From CAYVDH01 sp964450355 (GTDB lineage: Bacteria; Bacteroidota; Bacteroidia; NS11-12g; UBA955), in NCBI GenBank assembly GCA_964450355.1, contig CAYVDH010000004.1, forward strand, positions 1 to 54,903: 54,903 bases of DNA. The letters are read 5' to 3'. The position numbers and the translations under genes are program-made. Within the stretch, counting starts at the first letter, position 1. Each line of letters begins with the position of its first letter. Shown piece after piece: positions 15,436 through 23,174 of the stretch. Below the pieces are notes generated by a model. That model was not told where the DNA came from and made no database searches. It was given only the letters and a program-made list of their open reading frames with translations.

Positions 15436-16215
15436 TTATTGACTGTTTTTATTTAGGAAAAAATCAAAACTATCACCTCTCAGTCCCAATCTCAATGTTT
15501 CTAGAGGGATAATTTCGCTTGGGGCAATGTTACCTAAGTTCACATTAGCTCCATACAATTTGATAAACCATACTTGTTGAGATTTTTGTGGCGCTTCCCA
15601 AATGACTTTTTCTAAGGGTACTTTTCTCACTATTTCAGCAACTAATCCAGAGCGAACTTCACCATCTCCACGGAATAATCCTACTGTGCCACTTTCTCTT
15701 GCTTCAGCAATGACTTTCCAAGAACCAGCTGATAACTCTTTTTCCATCATTTCTATCCATTCATAAGGTGGTATTATTTTTTCAGCATCTTTACTGCCTA
15801 CTTCAGAAATCACAGTAAAATCCTTGGATAAAGTTTTGATGTATTCACACTTTTTATCGTGAGGAATATCCATTGAACCATCACTAACTTCTACATGTTC
15901 AAGACCGTAATAATCTACCACTCTACGGTAATCATCAAATTGATTTCTTACCATGAAAGCTTCAAATAGAGTACCTCCAAAGTAAACTTTAAACCCTGCT
16001 TTTTTATAGTGTCCTATTTTTTCTTTTAATTTTGGAGTCACATAACTGGTTCCAAATCCTAATTTTAATAAATCGGTCAAATGACTGCCATGTTCAATAA
16101 AATCAAGTGCTTCTCTTATGCTCAGCCCCTTGTCCATCACCATAGTTAATCCATTTTCTCTTGGTTGAGTTGGTCTAGTGGGTAATTGAGTGAGTTTAAA
16201 TATTTCGCTATTCAT
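15436..16215 (-). CDS. Phosphosulfolactate synthase family protein (ComA)
   Basis: This 259-residue protein matches the ComA family, whose archaeal member condenses phosphoenolpyruvate with sulfite to (R)-phosphosulfolactate, the first step of coenzyme M synthesis. Landmarks are RENGLTMVMDKGL, the LLKLGFGTSYV strand, YFGGTLFEAF, EVSDGSMDIP, ISEVGSKDAE, IAEARESGTVGLF and the C-terminal LGNIAPSEIIPLETLRLGLR, consistent with a complete TIM barrel. Bacteroidota do not make coenzyme M, so the product may feed sulfolactate or cysteate, for example for sulfonolipids; that is inference. It overlaps the TPR gene by 8 bases and precedes yqeY. Confidence 0.88.
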   Translation of the reverse strand: MNSEIFKLTQLPTRPTQPRENGLTMVMDKGLSIREALDFIEHGSHLTDLLKLGFGTSYVTPKLKEKIGHYKKAGFKVYFGGTLFEAFMVRNQFDDYRRVVDYYGLEHVEVSDGSMDIPHDKKCEYIKTLSKDFTVISEVGSKDAEKIIPPYEWIEMMEKELSAGSWKVIAEARESGTVGLFRGDGEVRSGLVAEIVRKVPLEKVIWEAPQKSQQVWFIKLYGANVNLGNIAPSEIIPLETLRLGLRGDSFDFFLNKNSQ

Positions 16216-17659
16216 ATTTTATATTGTGTAAATTTAAGTAATATTTTAATTCTAAGTCGTTTTCGTAAAAGACAGGCAAAAATAATCGAATAAGTTCAGC
16301 AGTTGTCTCAGGGTCTTCGCTAAAGCAATTGAATACTCTTGATTTATTCTTTTCCGATTTTGTAATGTCATAATCGATGATTTTTAACAATATAGCAATT
16401 TCATGACTTCTGCTTTTGGATTTGCTTATTTCAAATATTAAATTTTCGAAATGAGTTTCCAATTGATAAGTGTAAAATACCCAAGCAATCTCTTGCCAAA
16501 ATGTTAAGTAATCTAAGTCGTTATCTTTTCTATACTTTTTAATTAAAGAATCTAATTCTTTAATCATGTCTAACTCAGCATAACATGTCATTAAAGCTTT
16601 TAAGACATTAAAATCGTCAGAGTCAATTTTTAACGATTTTTTGAAATAACCTATGGCCTTGTAATGTAGATTTTCCAACATGTATGAAATTCCGTATAAA
16701 TAGGAATGTTCTGGCATCACATCACTTAGAAAACTGCATTGTTTCAAATGGTGTCTAGCGAGGTCGCATTGCATTAATTCTACATAACATCTTGCTATAC
16801 ACAATTGAGGGTATTGGTCGCCTTCATTATCTCGCATTGAGTTTTTATAGCTTTCAATAGCTTGTTCGTATTTTTTTTCGTTTTCGAACAACATGCCTAA
16901 ATTTAAATTAGCACTGCTGTGTTTAGGATTTATTAAACTGGCATATTCAAAAGCTTCAAAAGCTTCTTTAATTTCTTCATTTAATTCGTGTAAACGACCT
17001 ATTTGATACCAAGCGTTTTCGTCAAATGGGTTTTCGTCTATTAATTTTTTGAAAAAATCTATTCCTTTTTTAGAGTTTTTAGAGATTAAAAAATTGAAAC
17101 AAATATGGTTATAAACTAATTCGTCTTTAGGAAATTTTTTTAGTAAATTTTTAATTAGCTTTTCTGATTCAATCAATTCATTGTTTTGAGCCAAAAATTG
17201 TGAATAATTGATGTAAATTTCTTTTAATAAATCTTCGTCATCATGATGATAATTAATGGCTAATTGATATTCTTGTTTCGCTTCTTCAATGTTTCCAATG
17301 TTTTGATGCCATTGAGCTGAAATATGATGTAAAAAAGAGTCTTTAGGGGAATAATCTTTAGCCATTTCAAGCAATTCAAAAGCTTCCTTTTGCTTATCGT
17401 TTCTCCAATACAAACTCGCTTTGTCCATCATCATATCAATGTTTGAAGGATACAATTCCAATCCAAAATTCAATATAAAAAGTTGGTTTTTGTCCTGCTC
17501 TTTTATATGAAAATACTGTGACAATGACAATATCTCATCTTCAGAAAAGTAGCTTGAACTTCCCTGTTTTAATTGATTGAATTTTTCTACGGCTGCTTCA
17601 ATGTCTATTGAATCGAATTCATCAAAAAAATCATCGTCATCGTCTTCGTCATCTATCAT
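16208..17659 (-). CDS. Cytoplasmic tetratricopeptide-repeat protein
   Basis: This 483-residue protein starts with a very acidic stretch (MIDDEDDDDDFFDEFDSIDI) and has no signal peptide. It contains about ten TPR units, for example AWYQIGRLHELNEEIKEAFE, SANLNLGMLFENEKKYEQAI and YGISYMLENLHYKAIGYFKK. TPRs mediate protein-protein contacts, and the partner is unknown. It is the first gene of an operon with comA and yqeY, and its 3' end overlaps comA by 8 bases. A -7 element at 17679-17686 precedes it. Similar acidic-headed TPR proteins are common in Bacteroidota. Confidence 0.85.
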   Translation of the reverse strand: MIDDEDDDDDFFDEFDSIDIEAAVEKFNQLKQGSSSYFSEDEILSLSQYFHIKEQDKNQLFILNFGLELYPSNIDMMMDKASLYWRNDKQKEAFELLEMAKDYSPKDSFLHHISAQWHQNIGNIEEAKQEYQLAINYHHDDEDLLKEIYINYSQFLAQNNELIESEKLIKNLLKKFPKDELVYNHICFNFLISKNSKKGIDFFKKLIDENPFDENAWYQIGRLHELNEEIKEAFEAFEYASLINPKHSSANLNLGMLFENEKKYEQAIESYKNSMRDNEGDQYPQLCIARCYVELMQCDLARHHLKQCSFLSDVMPEHSYLYGISYMLENLHYKAIGYFKKSLKIDSDDFNVLKALMTCYAELDMIKELDSLIKKYRKDNDLDYLTFWQEIAWVFYTYQLETHFENLIFEISKSKSRSHEIAILLKIIDYDITKSEKNKSRVFNCFSEDPETTAELIRLFLPVFYENDLELKYYLNLHNIKYE

Positions 17660-17678
17660 CAGAAAAAAATATACTCTA

Positions 17679-17686
17679 CAAATCTA
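17679..17686 (-). promoter_or_regulatory. -7 promoter element TAGATTTG of the TPR-comA-yqeY operon
   Basis: This exact TAnnTTTG match on the minus strand lies 19 bases upstream of the ATG at 17659. The predicted leader is about 15 bases. Confidence 0.55.
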
Positions 17687-17724
17687 ATAGACATTTAGAT
17701 TATTTTATTAATAAATTATACACT

Positions 17725-17732
17725 TATCTTTG
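17725..17732 (+). promoter_or_regulatory. -7 promoter element TATCTTTG
   Basis: This exact TAnnTTTG match lies 17 bases upstream of the TTG start at 17750, which supports that start. A T-rich leader of about 13 bases is expected. Confidence 0.55.
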
Positions 17733-17749
17733 CTTTTTTATTTTTTTAA

Positions 17750-19078
17750 TTGCTTTTTTTAAAATTTAGATATCTCATTCTGTTGTTTATCATCATAGCA
17801 ACAACAACTAGCAATAATCTTTTGTCAAATCCTGTTTTAATTCCATATAAGAATTTGTCTCTAGATAATAATTTTAAAATTAAACCATTAAAATTGGTTA
17901 AAGTATTAAAATTTAAAGTTTTACCAGTAGTTACATACAATGTTTACGACAATTTTTCTATTGGATTAATTCATTTTAATCACTTATTGTTTAGAAAAAC
18001 TCATAATTATGCAATCATGCCTGTTTACAGTTTTAAAAATAAACGTTGGAATGGGTATTTTAATTATCATTATTTTAAAAAAATAAAAATTCATTCTTTT
18101 AATTCCATTAAAACAGGGATTCAAGGACAATTATTTGGAACAATTTCATACGATGATAAATCTAATCAGTACTATCGAATCAATCCATTTATTGAATTGA
18201 ACAATGATTATACTTTAAGAGAATTAATTAAAGGGCAAAACAAAATAATAAGCAATTGGCGATTGGATTGGGTGCACACTGGCATGACCCAAAAGTACTA
18301 TGAATTAAAAGATACTCTTAACAAGCCAATTACATTTGAATATGATAATGTTCATTTTTTTAATTTTATAAAACTATCTCATTCTGTAACCAATTACAAC
18401 AATGATAAGTTCCCTTTTCAAATCAAAAGCAATTTGGAGTTTGCTCAATCTTTTAGGGGGGCTTCATCAGTTTCTCAATGGGCTAAATTATGGGTTAATC
18501 TGAAAGGGAAATATTTTTTTGATAAAAAGAAATACTTGAAGTCCAGTTTTTTTGCTGGCTTGTTTCTAATTAACAATCAATATGTATGGGCTAATCACCA
18601 ATTTAATGTTGTAAATGTTGGCTATAATGATTACAGAAAACAACAGGTATTGATGGGAAGGCAAGAAAATTATTTTACAAATTCAATGTTTTCACGTCAA
18701 GTGATTGATGGAAATAATGAAAGCATGAGGCATAGTTACTTATTTGTCAACAACGATAAATGGATGTTAAGCTCAAACAATGAAATAACATTGCCTGGTA
18801 TAATCCCTTTTAATTTGTATTTAGATTTGAATTATACTCAATCCATATACTATTCTACCAATGGTAAAAACTATAACAAGCCAGAAATTTCAACAACCAT
18901 AGGATTGAATTTGCCGATTTTCAAAGAAGTAGTTGAATTGTTTATCCCATTTTATTTTTCAAAAAACATTCAAGTTCTTGCCAATAAAAACAGGTTTTCT
19001 TATGGTGGATTTAAATTGAATTTAAATAAATTACACCCAATGGATATAAATTCTAATGCATTAAAAAACCCATTGTAA
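17750..19078 (+). CDS. Putative outer membrane beta-barrel protein
   Basis: This 442-residue protein begins at TTG with a hydrophobic signal (LFLKFRYLILLFIIIATTTS). After about residue 50 it consists of strand-like segments rich in Tyr, Phe, Asn and Trp (VYDNFSIGLIHFNHLLF, RWNGYFNYHYFKK, LYLDLNYTQSIYYSTNG), as in outer membrane barrels. It resembles the barrel-like C-terminal half of some Bacteroidota surface antigens or M1-peptidase-associated barrels, but there is no peptidase part. Function unknown. It is convergent with citrate synthase, with a shared terminator hairpin overlapping its stop codon. Confidence 0.65.
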   Translation: MLFLKFRYLILLFIIIATTTSNNLLSNPVLIPYKNLSLDNNFKIKPLKLVKVLKFKVLPVVTYNVYDNFSIGLIHFNHLLFRKTHNYAIMPVYSFKNKRWNGYFNYHYFKKIKIHSFNSIKTGIQGQLFGTISYDDKSNQYYRINPFIELNNDYTLRELIKGQNKIISNWRLDWVHTGMTQKYYELKDTLNKPITFEYDNVHFFNFIKLSHSVTNYNNDKFPFQIKSNLEFAQSFRGASSVSQWAKLWVNLKGKYFFDKKKYLKSSFFAGLFLINNQYVWANHQFNVVNVGYNDYRKQQVLMGRQENYFTNSMFSRQVIDGNNESMRHSYLFVNNDKWMLSSNNEITLPGIIPFNLYLDLNYTQSIYYSTNGKNYNKPEISTTIGLNLPIFKEVVELFIPFYFSKNIQVLANKNRFSYGGFKLNLNKLHPMDINSNALKNPL

Positions 19079-19100
19079 TTTTTTCATTTCAATGGGTTTC
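19063..19100. terminator. Bidirectional terminator between the barrel gene and citrate synthase
   Basis: AAACCCATTG (19066-19075) and CAATGGGTTT (19090-19099) form a perfect 10-bp stem around a 14-base T-rich loop. Read on the minus strand, a run of six U follows the stem, so termination is probably stronger for citrate synthase. On the plus strand the U tract is shorter. The stem includes the last codons of the barrel gene. Confidence 0.75.
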
Positions 19101-19122
19101 TTAGTATAGATATTAAGAAATA

Positions 19123-20424
19123 TTATCTTTCTCCTCTGTTAATAAATGCTCTAGGAGTGTGTCCAGTATAAATTTGTCTTGGTCTTCCTATTGGTTGATT
19201 TTCTTGAGTCATTTCTTGCCATTGCGCTATCCAACCTGGTAAACGTCCTAATGCAAACAATGCGGTGAACATTTCTGTAGGGAATCCAATTGCTCTGTAT
19301 ATAATGCCAGAATAGAAGTCAACATTAGGGTATAATTTTCTTTCTACAAAGTAAGAATCGGTCAAAGCAGCTTCTTCTAATTTTTTAGCAATCTCCAATA
19401 CAGGGTCATTAATGCCTAGTTTATTTAAGACATCATCGCATGTTTTTTTGATGATTTTTGCTCTTGGGTCAAAGTTTTTGTATACTCTATGACCAAATCC
19501 CATCAATCTAAATGAATCATTTTTGTCTTTGGCTTTATCCACCCATTTTTGAACATTGCCTCCATCGTTTCTAATTGCTTCTAGCATTTCAAGCACTTCT
19601 TGATTTGCACCTCCGTGCAATGGTCCCCATAAAGCAGCAACACCAGCAGCGATAGTTGCATATAAATTAGCTTGAGAAGAACCTACTAATCTTACAGTAC
19701 TTGCTGAACAGTTTTGTTCGTGATCAGCATGCAATATAAGTAATTTGTTCATTGCATCTACCACTACAGGGTCTAAATTGTATTCAGAATCACTTACATG
19801 GCGGAAGGTCATGTTTAAGAAATTACTTACATAATCCAAGTTGTTACTAGGATATACTATTGGATGACCTAAACGTTTTTTGTAAATCATGGCGCAAATT
19901 GTTGGCATTTTAGCCATCAATCTCAACATGGTTCTGTTTTTTGATTCAATGCTTCTGTTTGGGTCAAGTGCTTTAGGATAATAAGCAGATAAAGAAGAAA
20001 TCATTGCTATCAATTGTCCCATTGGGTGTGAACCAGTAGGGAAAGTTTTGAAAATATTTTGTAAATCTTCGTTAACTAGAGTGTGGTGACGTAAAGCATT
20101 GTCAAAATCTTCAAATTGTTCTTTGTTTGGCAATTCACCTTTTAAAAGTAAATATGCAACTTCTAAAAAATTAGCTTTTTCAGCTAGGTCTTCAATTGAA
20201 TAACCTCTATGTCTTAAAACACCTTCTTCGCCATCTAAAAATGTAATAGCGCTTTTTGTGGCTCCAGTATTTTTATATCCAATATCCAATGTGACATAAC
20301 CCGTTGTGTCTCTTAATTTAGAAATGTCAATGGCTTTTTCTCCTTCTGAGCCAATGATTATTGGGAATTCGTATGAGTTTCCGTCTAAGTTTATTGTGCA
20401 ATTGTTAGCTTGTGAATCTGGCAT
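19123..20424 (-). CDS. gltA: Citrate synthase
   Basis: This 433-residue enzyme condenses oxaloacetate with acetyl-CoA at the entry of the TCA cycle. The N-terminal LDGEEGVLRHRGYSIEDLAE and the length indicate the hexameric, type I bacterial form. Active-site motifs are present: HADHEQNCSAST with the first catalytic histidine, GPLHGGANQEVLEML with the second, FGHRVYKNFDPRA, and a later region with the catalytic aspartate (NVDFYSGIIYRAIG). It is a single gene with its own terminator. The nearest promoter candidate is a one-mismatch -7 element at 20452-20459. Confidence 0.98.
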   Translation of the reverse strand: MPDSQANNCTINLDGNSYEFPIIIGSEGEKAIDISKLRDTTGYVTLDIGYKNTGATKSAITFLDGEEGVLRHRGYSIEDLAEKANFLEVAYLLLKGELPNKEQFEDFDNALRHHTLVNEDLQNIFKTFPTGSHPMGQLIAMISSLSAYYPKALDPNRSIESKNRTMLRLMAKMPTICAMIYKKRLGHPIVYPSNNLDYVSNFLNMTFRHVSDSEYNLDPVVVDAMNKLLILHADHEQNCSASTVRLVGSSQANLYATIAAGVAALWGPLHGGANQEVLEMLEAIRNDGGNVQKWVDKAKDKNDSFRLMGFGHRVYKNFDPRAKIIKKTCDDVLNKLGINDPVLEIAKKLEEAALTDSYFVERKLYPNVDFYSGIIYRAIGFPTEMFTALFALGRLPGWIAQWQEMTQENQPIGRPRQIYTGHTPRAFINRGER

Positions 20425-20451
20425 GTTTTTAATTATTTTATAAGGTTATAA

Positions 20452-20459
20452 CAAAGTTG
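20452..20459 (-). promoter_or_regulatory. Weak -7 element CAACTTTG upstream of citrate synthase
   Basis: One mismatch from TAnnTTTG on the minus strand, 27 bases upstream of the gltA ATG. It is the best candidate in this interval. Confidence 0.35.
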
Positions 20460-20509
20460 TTTTAAGATTGTTGCGAAAGTAATTGATTATCTTTTAAACT
20501 GCAAGAATG

Positions 20510-20791
20510 TCAGCTAATTTTATTTAAAAATTTTTCAAGATAGTTGATTCCTTTAGCTGTAATTTTGTATGAAAATTCACTCAAATTGTCTGAATTGTAT
20601 ATAATTCCAGAGGGTTTTAATGAGTCTAAATCTTTTACTGGTTTTATAAAATCCAATACAATTAAAGATTTAATTTCATCTTGAATCAAGTTTTGTTTTA
20701 TGGGTTTTAATTCATCGATGATGTGCTCAAAGGTTTCTTCAAAAATCAATAAATTTAAAATGGATTCCCCTAATTCGTTAATTCTTTCCAT
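20510..20791 (-). CDS. Small protein of unknown function
   Basis: This 93-residue protein is acidic in the first half (ERINELGESILNLLIFEE) and ends FSYKITAKGINYLEKFLNKIS. The predicted helix-helix-strand content, with a KITAKGINYLE-like end, recalls the wing and last helix of small winged-helix proteins. This is weak and I do not assign a family. The start ATG at 20791 overlaps the DUF5522-like gene by 14 bases, so the two are probably co-transcribed from the promoter at 20953-20960. Confidence 0.6.
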   Translation of the reverse strand: MERINELGESILNLLIFEETFEHIIDELKPIKQNLIQDEIKSLIVLDFIKPVKDLDSLKPSGIIYNSDNLSEFSYKITAKGINYLEKFLNKIS

Positions 20792-20948
20792 TTTTTACTT
20801 TTGTTGTTACATTGATGTGATGAAAAGGGCAGTGTAAACATCCGTTGCCACAGCACGTTCCTCTTTTTTTGTGATAATTTTCAGTAAATACCAATTTCCC
20901 ATCTGTATTAAAATAATAATCTGAATTTGGGTCTATTTTGGAATTCAC
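20778..20948 (-). CDS. DUF5522-like small cysteine protein
   Basis: This 56-residue protein begins with GTG at 20948; an in-frame TGA lies immediately before it. It reads DPNSDYYFNTDGKLVFTENY and then KKRGTCCGNGCLHCPF, the core of the DUF5522 family of small Bacteroidota proteins as I recall it. Four cysteines (CC, GC, HC) could hold a metal. An exact -7 element ends 4 bases before the GTG, so the mRNA is predicted to be leaderless. It overlaps the following 93-residue gene by 14 bases. Function unknown. Confidence 0.78.
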   Translation of the reverse strand: MNSKIDPNSDYYFNTDGKLVFTENYHKKRGTCCGNGCLHCPFHHINVTTKVKNGKN

Positions 20949-20952
20949 TCAG

Positions 20953-20960
20953 CAAATTTA
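20953..20960 (-). promoter_or_regulatory. -7 promoter element TAAATTTG, 4 nt before a GTG start
   Basis: This exact TAnnTTTG match on the minus strand is separated by four bases (ctga) from the GTG at 20948. It lies two bases from the opposite-strand -7 element at 20963-20970, so the two divergent promoters share the same few turns of DNA. Confidence 0.6.
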
Positions 20961-20962
20961 TG

Positions 20963-20970
20963 TAATTTTG
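20963..20970 (+). promoter_or_regulatory. -7 promoter element TAATTTTG, 5 nt before the start codon
   Basis: This exact TAnnTTTG match has TTG at 20938-20940, 22 bases upstream, as a possible -33 element lying inside the divergent small gene. The ATG at 20976 follows after 5 bases, implying a leaderless message, or a leader of about 12 bases if translation starts at the ATG at 20988. Confidence 0.55.
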
Positions 20971-20975
20971 TCATC

Positions 20976-22187
20976 ATGTTAAATTTAATGTCTAATAAAA
21001 TAATTGTTTTTTGTTTTTTTTTATTGTTTGCAGTAAAATCAAATGCTCAATGGAATAAGTATTACACCAATACAACTAAAGATTTATTTGATATTCAGAT
21101 TACAGGCAAATACGGATTTATTTGCGGTCAAAATAGTGCCTTACTTAAATCTTCTGACAGTGGAAAATCATGGAGTTTTTTAAATTTAACTACTCCCAGT
21201 AATTTAAGAACCCTGTACTTTATTGATTCACTTACTGGATTTGTTTGTGGTGAAAATGCCAGAGTGCAAAAAACAACGAATGGAGGTAGTTCATTTACTC
21301 AAAAATTTGTAAGGACATCCTCATACATTTACGACATGGAATTTAAAGACAGCAATGGAATAGCTGTAGGTAAAGACATGCTTATTATTAGTTCAAAAAA
21401 CAATGGAGAATCTTGGTCGGTAGATACTACAATTTTGGATAAAAGGGCAATTAATTCACTTGCTATTGCTACCAATGGGCAATGTTATGCCGTTGGAGAT
21501 TCTGGATATTTTTTAACCAAACACATCACCAGAAAAAAATGGAACATCAACCGCTTGCTTACCATAGTTAATTTAAATCATGTCAGTATTTTAAACGATT
21601 CCATTGTATTTATTGCTGGAGGAATGGCTGATACAGGAACTGTAGGTAAATACTATAATGTGCTATTTCAAAGTAGAGATACAGGGAAAAGTTGGGTTCA
21701 AACTCCAATTAACGAAATGAAAATAATCAATTCAGCATTTTTTATTAACGACAGTTTAGGTACATTGGTCGGTAGCAATGGCATTGTAAGTAAATGCGCA
21801 GGGGGTATAAACAATAGAGGGCAACAATTAACTAAAACAAGTTCTACTTTACATAAAATAATTTATCACAACAACCAAGGTTATATTGTTGGCGATGGTG
21901 GATTGTTATTAATGTCTAATAACTATGGTGGATATGGACTGAATACTTCTAGTAATGTACTTCAACAAACCATGGTGTTTCCTAACCCTTTCTACAATTC
22001 TTTTAAAGTGATAAACAACAATGAAAATTCCATATTATTAGCCTATTCACTTGATGGAAAATTGTTGTTTCAAAAGGATTTAATCATGGGTGAAAATACT
22101 GTAGAATTGGACACTAAGGGCTTGGTTTTTCTTCGTATTTTAACTAATGACAAATTGATAGACTCTATAATAATGCTTTCAAATTGA
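20976..22187 (+). CDS. T9SS-exported beta-propeller (YCF48/BNR-like) protein
   Basis: This 403-residue protein has a signal peptide (about residues 5-24, IIVFCFFLLFAVKSNAQ). It then has repeated propeller blades with the BNR/YCF48 pattern: LLKSSDSGKSWSFLN, VQKTTNGGSSFTQKF, IISSKNNGESWSVDT, LFQSRDTGKSWVQTP, with repeated GFVCGEN/GYIVGDGG turns. Residues from about 330 to the end form a T9SS type A sorting domain (FPNPFYNSFKVINNNENS, LDGKLLFQKDL, GLVFLRILTNDK). It is probably exported across the outer membrane; its partner is unknown. First gene of an operon with the VOC and AlkB genes. The first ATG (20976) or the one at 20988 may be used. Confidence 0.85.
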   Translation: MLNLMSNKIIVFCFFLLFAVKSNAQWNKYYTNTTKDLFDIQITGKYGFICGQNSALLKSSDSGKSWSFLNLTTPSNLRTLYFIDSLTGFVCGENARVQKTTNGGSSFTQKFVRTSSYIYDMEFKDSNGIAVGKDMLIISSKNNGESWSVDTTILDKRAINSLAIATNGQCYAVGDSGYFLTKHITRKKWNINRLLTIVNLNHVSILNDSIVFIAGGMADTGTVGKYYNVLFQSRDTGKSWVQTPINEMKIINSAFFINDSLGTLVGSNGIVSKCAGGINNRGQQLTKTSSTLHKIIYHNNQGYIVGDGGLLLMSNNYGGYGLNTSSNVLQQTMVFPNPFYNSFKVINNNENSILLAYSLDGKLLFQKDLIMGENTVELDTKGLVFLRILTNDKLIDSIIMLSN

Positions 22188-22188
22188 T

Positions 22189-22581
22189 ATGAAGATTGAA
22201 AAAAGCCACATCATATTGTTTGTAGATAATCAAGATATTAGCACAGCTTTTTATGAAAATTTATTGTTGAAGAAAGCCGATTTAAATGTTAAAGGAATGA
22301 CTGAATTTCATGTCAATCAACAACTTACTATCGGTTTAATGCCTTCGTTGGGTATAGATAAAATCCTAGACAATCAATTGAAATCTCCGTCAGGTATTAA
22401 CAATGTCGCCAAATGTGAATTGTATCTTTTAATCGAAGATTTTGAAAATGAATACATCAGAATTAAGAACTCTGGTGTTACTTTAATTTCAGAGGCTCAG
22501 CCTAGAGATTGGGGACATACTGTTGCTTATTTTTCAGATTCTGATTCCAACATCATAGCCATTGCTAAATACACCTTTTAA
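22189..22581 (+). CDS. VOC (glyoxalase/bleomycin resistance) family protein
   Basis: This 130-residue protein has the two beta-alpha-beta-beta-beta modules of the vicinal oxygen chelate fold, with SHIILFVDNQDISTAFYENL at the start and GHTVAYFSDSDSNIIAIAKY at the end. A single-domain VOC protein of this size usually dimerises. Members include glyoxalases, dioxygenases and resistance proteins, and the substrate cannot be inferred. It starts one base after the propeller gene and its stop overlaps the AlkB start (TAATG). Confidence 0.85.
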   Translation: MKIEKSHIILFVDNQDISTAFYENLLLKKADLNVKGMTEFHVNQQLTIGLMPSLGIDKILDNQLKSPSGINNVAKCELYLLIEDFENEYIRIKNSGVTLISEAQPRDWGHTVAYFSDSDSNIIAIAKYTF

Positions 22582-23168
22582 TGAGTATAATTGAAAATTT
22601 ATTGCCTTATGATGGAGAAGTTTTTTACTTTAGTCAAGTTTTAAATGAACAGAAATCTAATGAATCTTTTCAGTCACTTTTGACAGAAATAAAATGGGAG
22701 AATGATGAACTTTTGATGTATGGAAAGAGAATTGTAACCAAACGCAAAGTGGCTTGGTATGGGTTAAAGCCATATAATTATACCTATTCTAAAATCAATA
22801 AACAAGCTCATTTGTATTCTGATATTTTAAATCAATTGCAACAATTGATAGAGGGATTATGCAAGGAAAATTTCAACAGTTGTTTACTCAATTTATATCA
22901 CGATGGAAGTGAGGGAATGGGATGGCATTCCGATAACGAAAAAGAATTAAAAAAAAATGGAACCATAGCTTCATTGAGTTTTGGAGCAAATAGAATATTT
23001 CAATTTAAGCACAAATTAACAAAGGAGATTGTCAATATTGAACTCGAAAATTCCAGTCTTTTAATGATGAATGGTGTAACTCAAGAACATTGGTTACATG
23101 CATTGAAAGTAGATAAAAAAATTAAAACACCAAGGATTAATCTGACATTTAGAACCATTGTCGATTGA
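22581..23168 (+). CDS. AlkB-family Fe(II)/2-oxoglutarate dioxygenase
   Basis: This 195-residue AlkB-like enzyme is of the ALKBH2/3 type found in many bacteria. It should repair alkylated bases in DNA or RNA by oxidative demethylation. The Fe ligands are H116 and D118 (GMGWHSDNE) and H173 (WLHALK). The 2-oxoglutarate-binding arginines are in TPRINLTFR (R185, R191). The nucleotide-flipping hairpin region KRKVAWYGLKPYNYTYS is present. All catalytic residues are intact. It is the last gene of the propeller-VOC-AlkB operon, and its stop lies 6 bases from the stop of the convergent NlpC gene. Confidence 0.95.
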   Translation: MSIIENLLPYDGEVFYFSQVLNEQKSNESFQSLLTEIKWENDELLMYGKRIVTKRKVAWYGLKPYNYTYSKINKQAHLYSDILNQLQQLIEGLCKENFNSCLLNLYHDGSEGMGWHSDNEKELKKNGTIASLSFGANRIFQFKHKLTKEIVNIELENSSLLMMNGVTQEHWLHALKVDKKIKTPRINLTFRTIVD

Positions 23169-23174
23169 TGTATT

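Noticed and set aside
17750..19078. M1 peptidase assignment for the barrel protein
   Set aside because: No HExxH zinc site or peptidase domain is present; only a loose resemblance of barrel-like strands.
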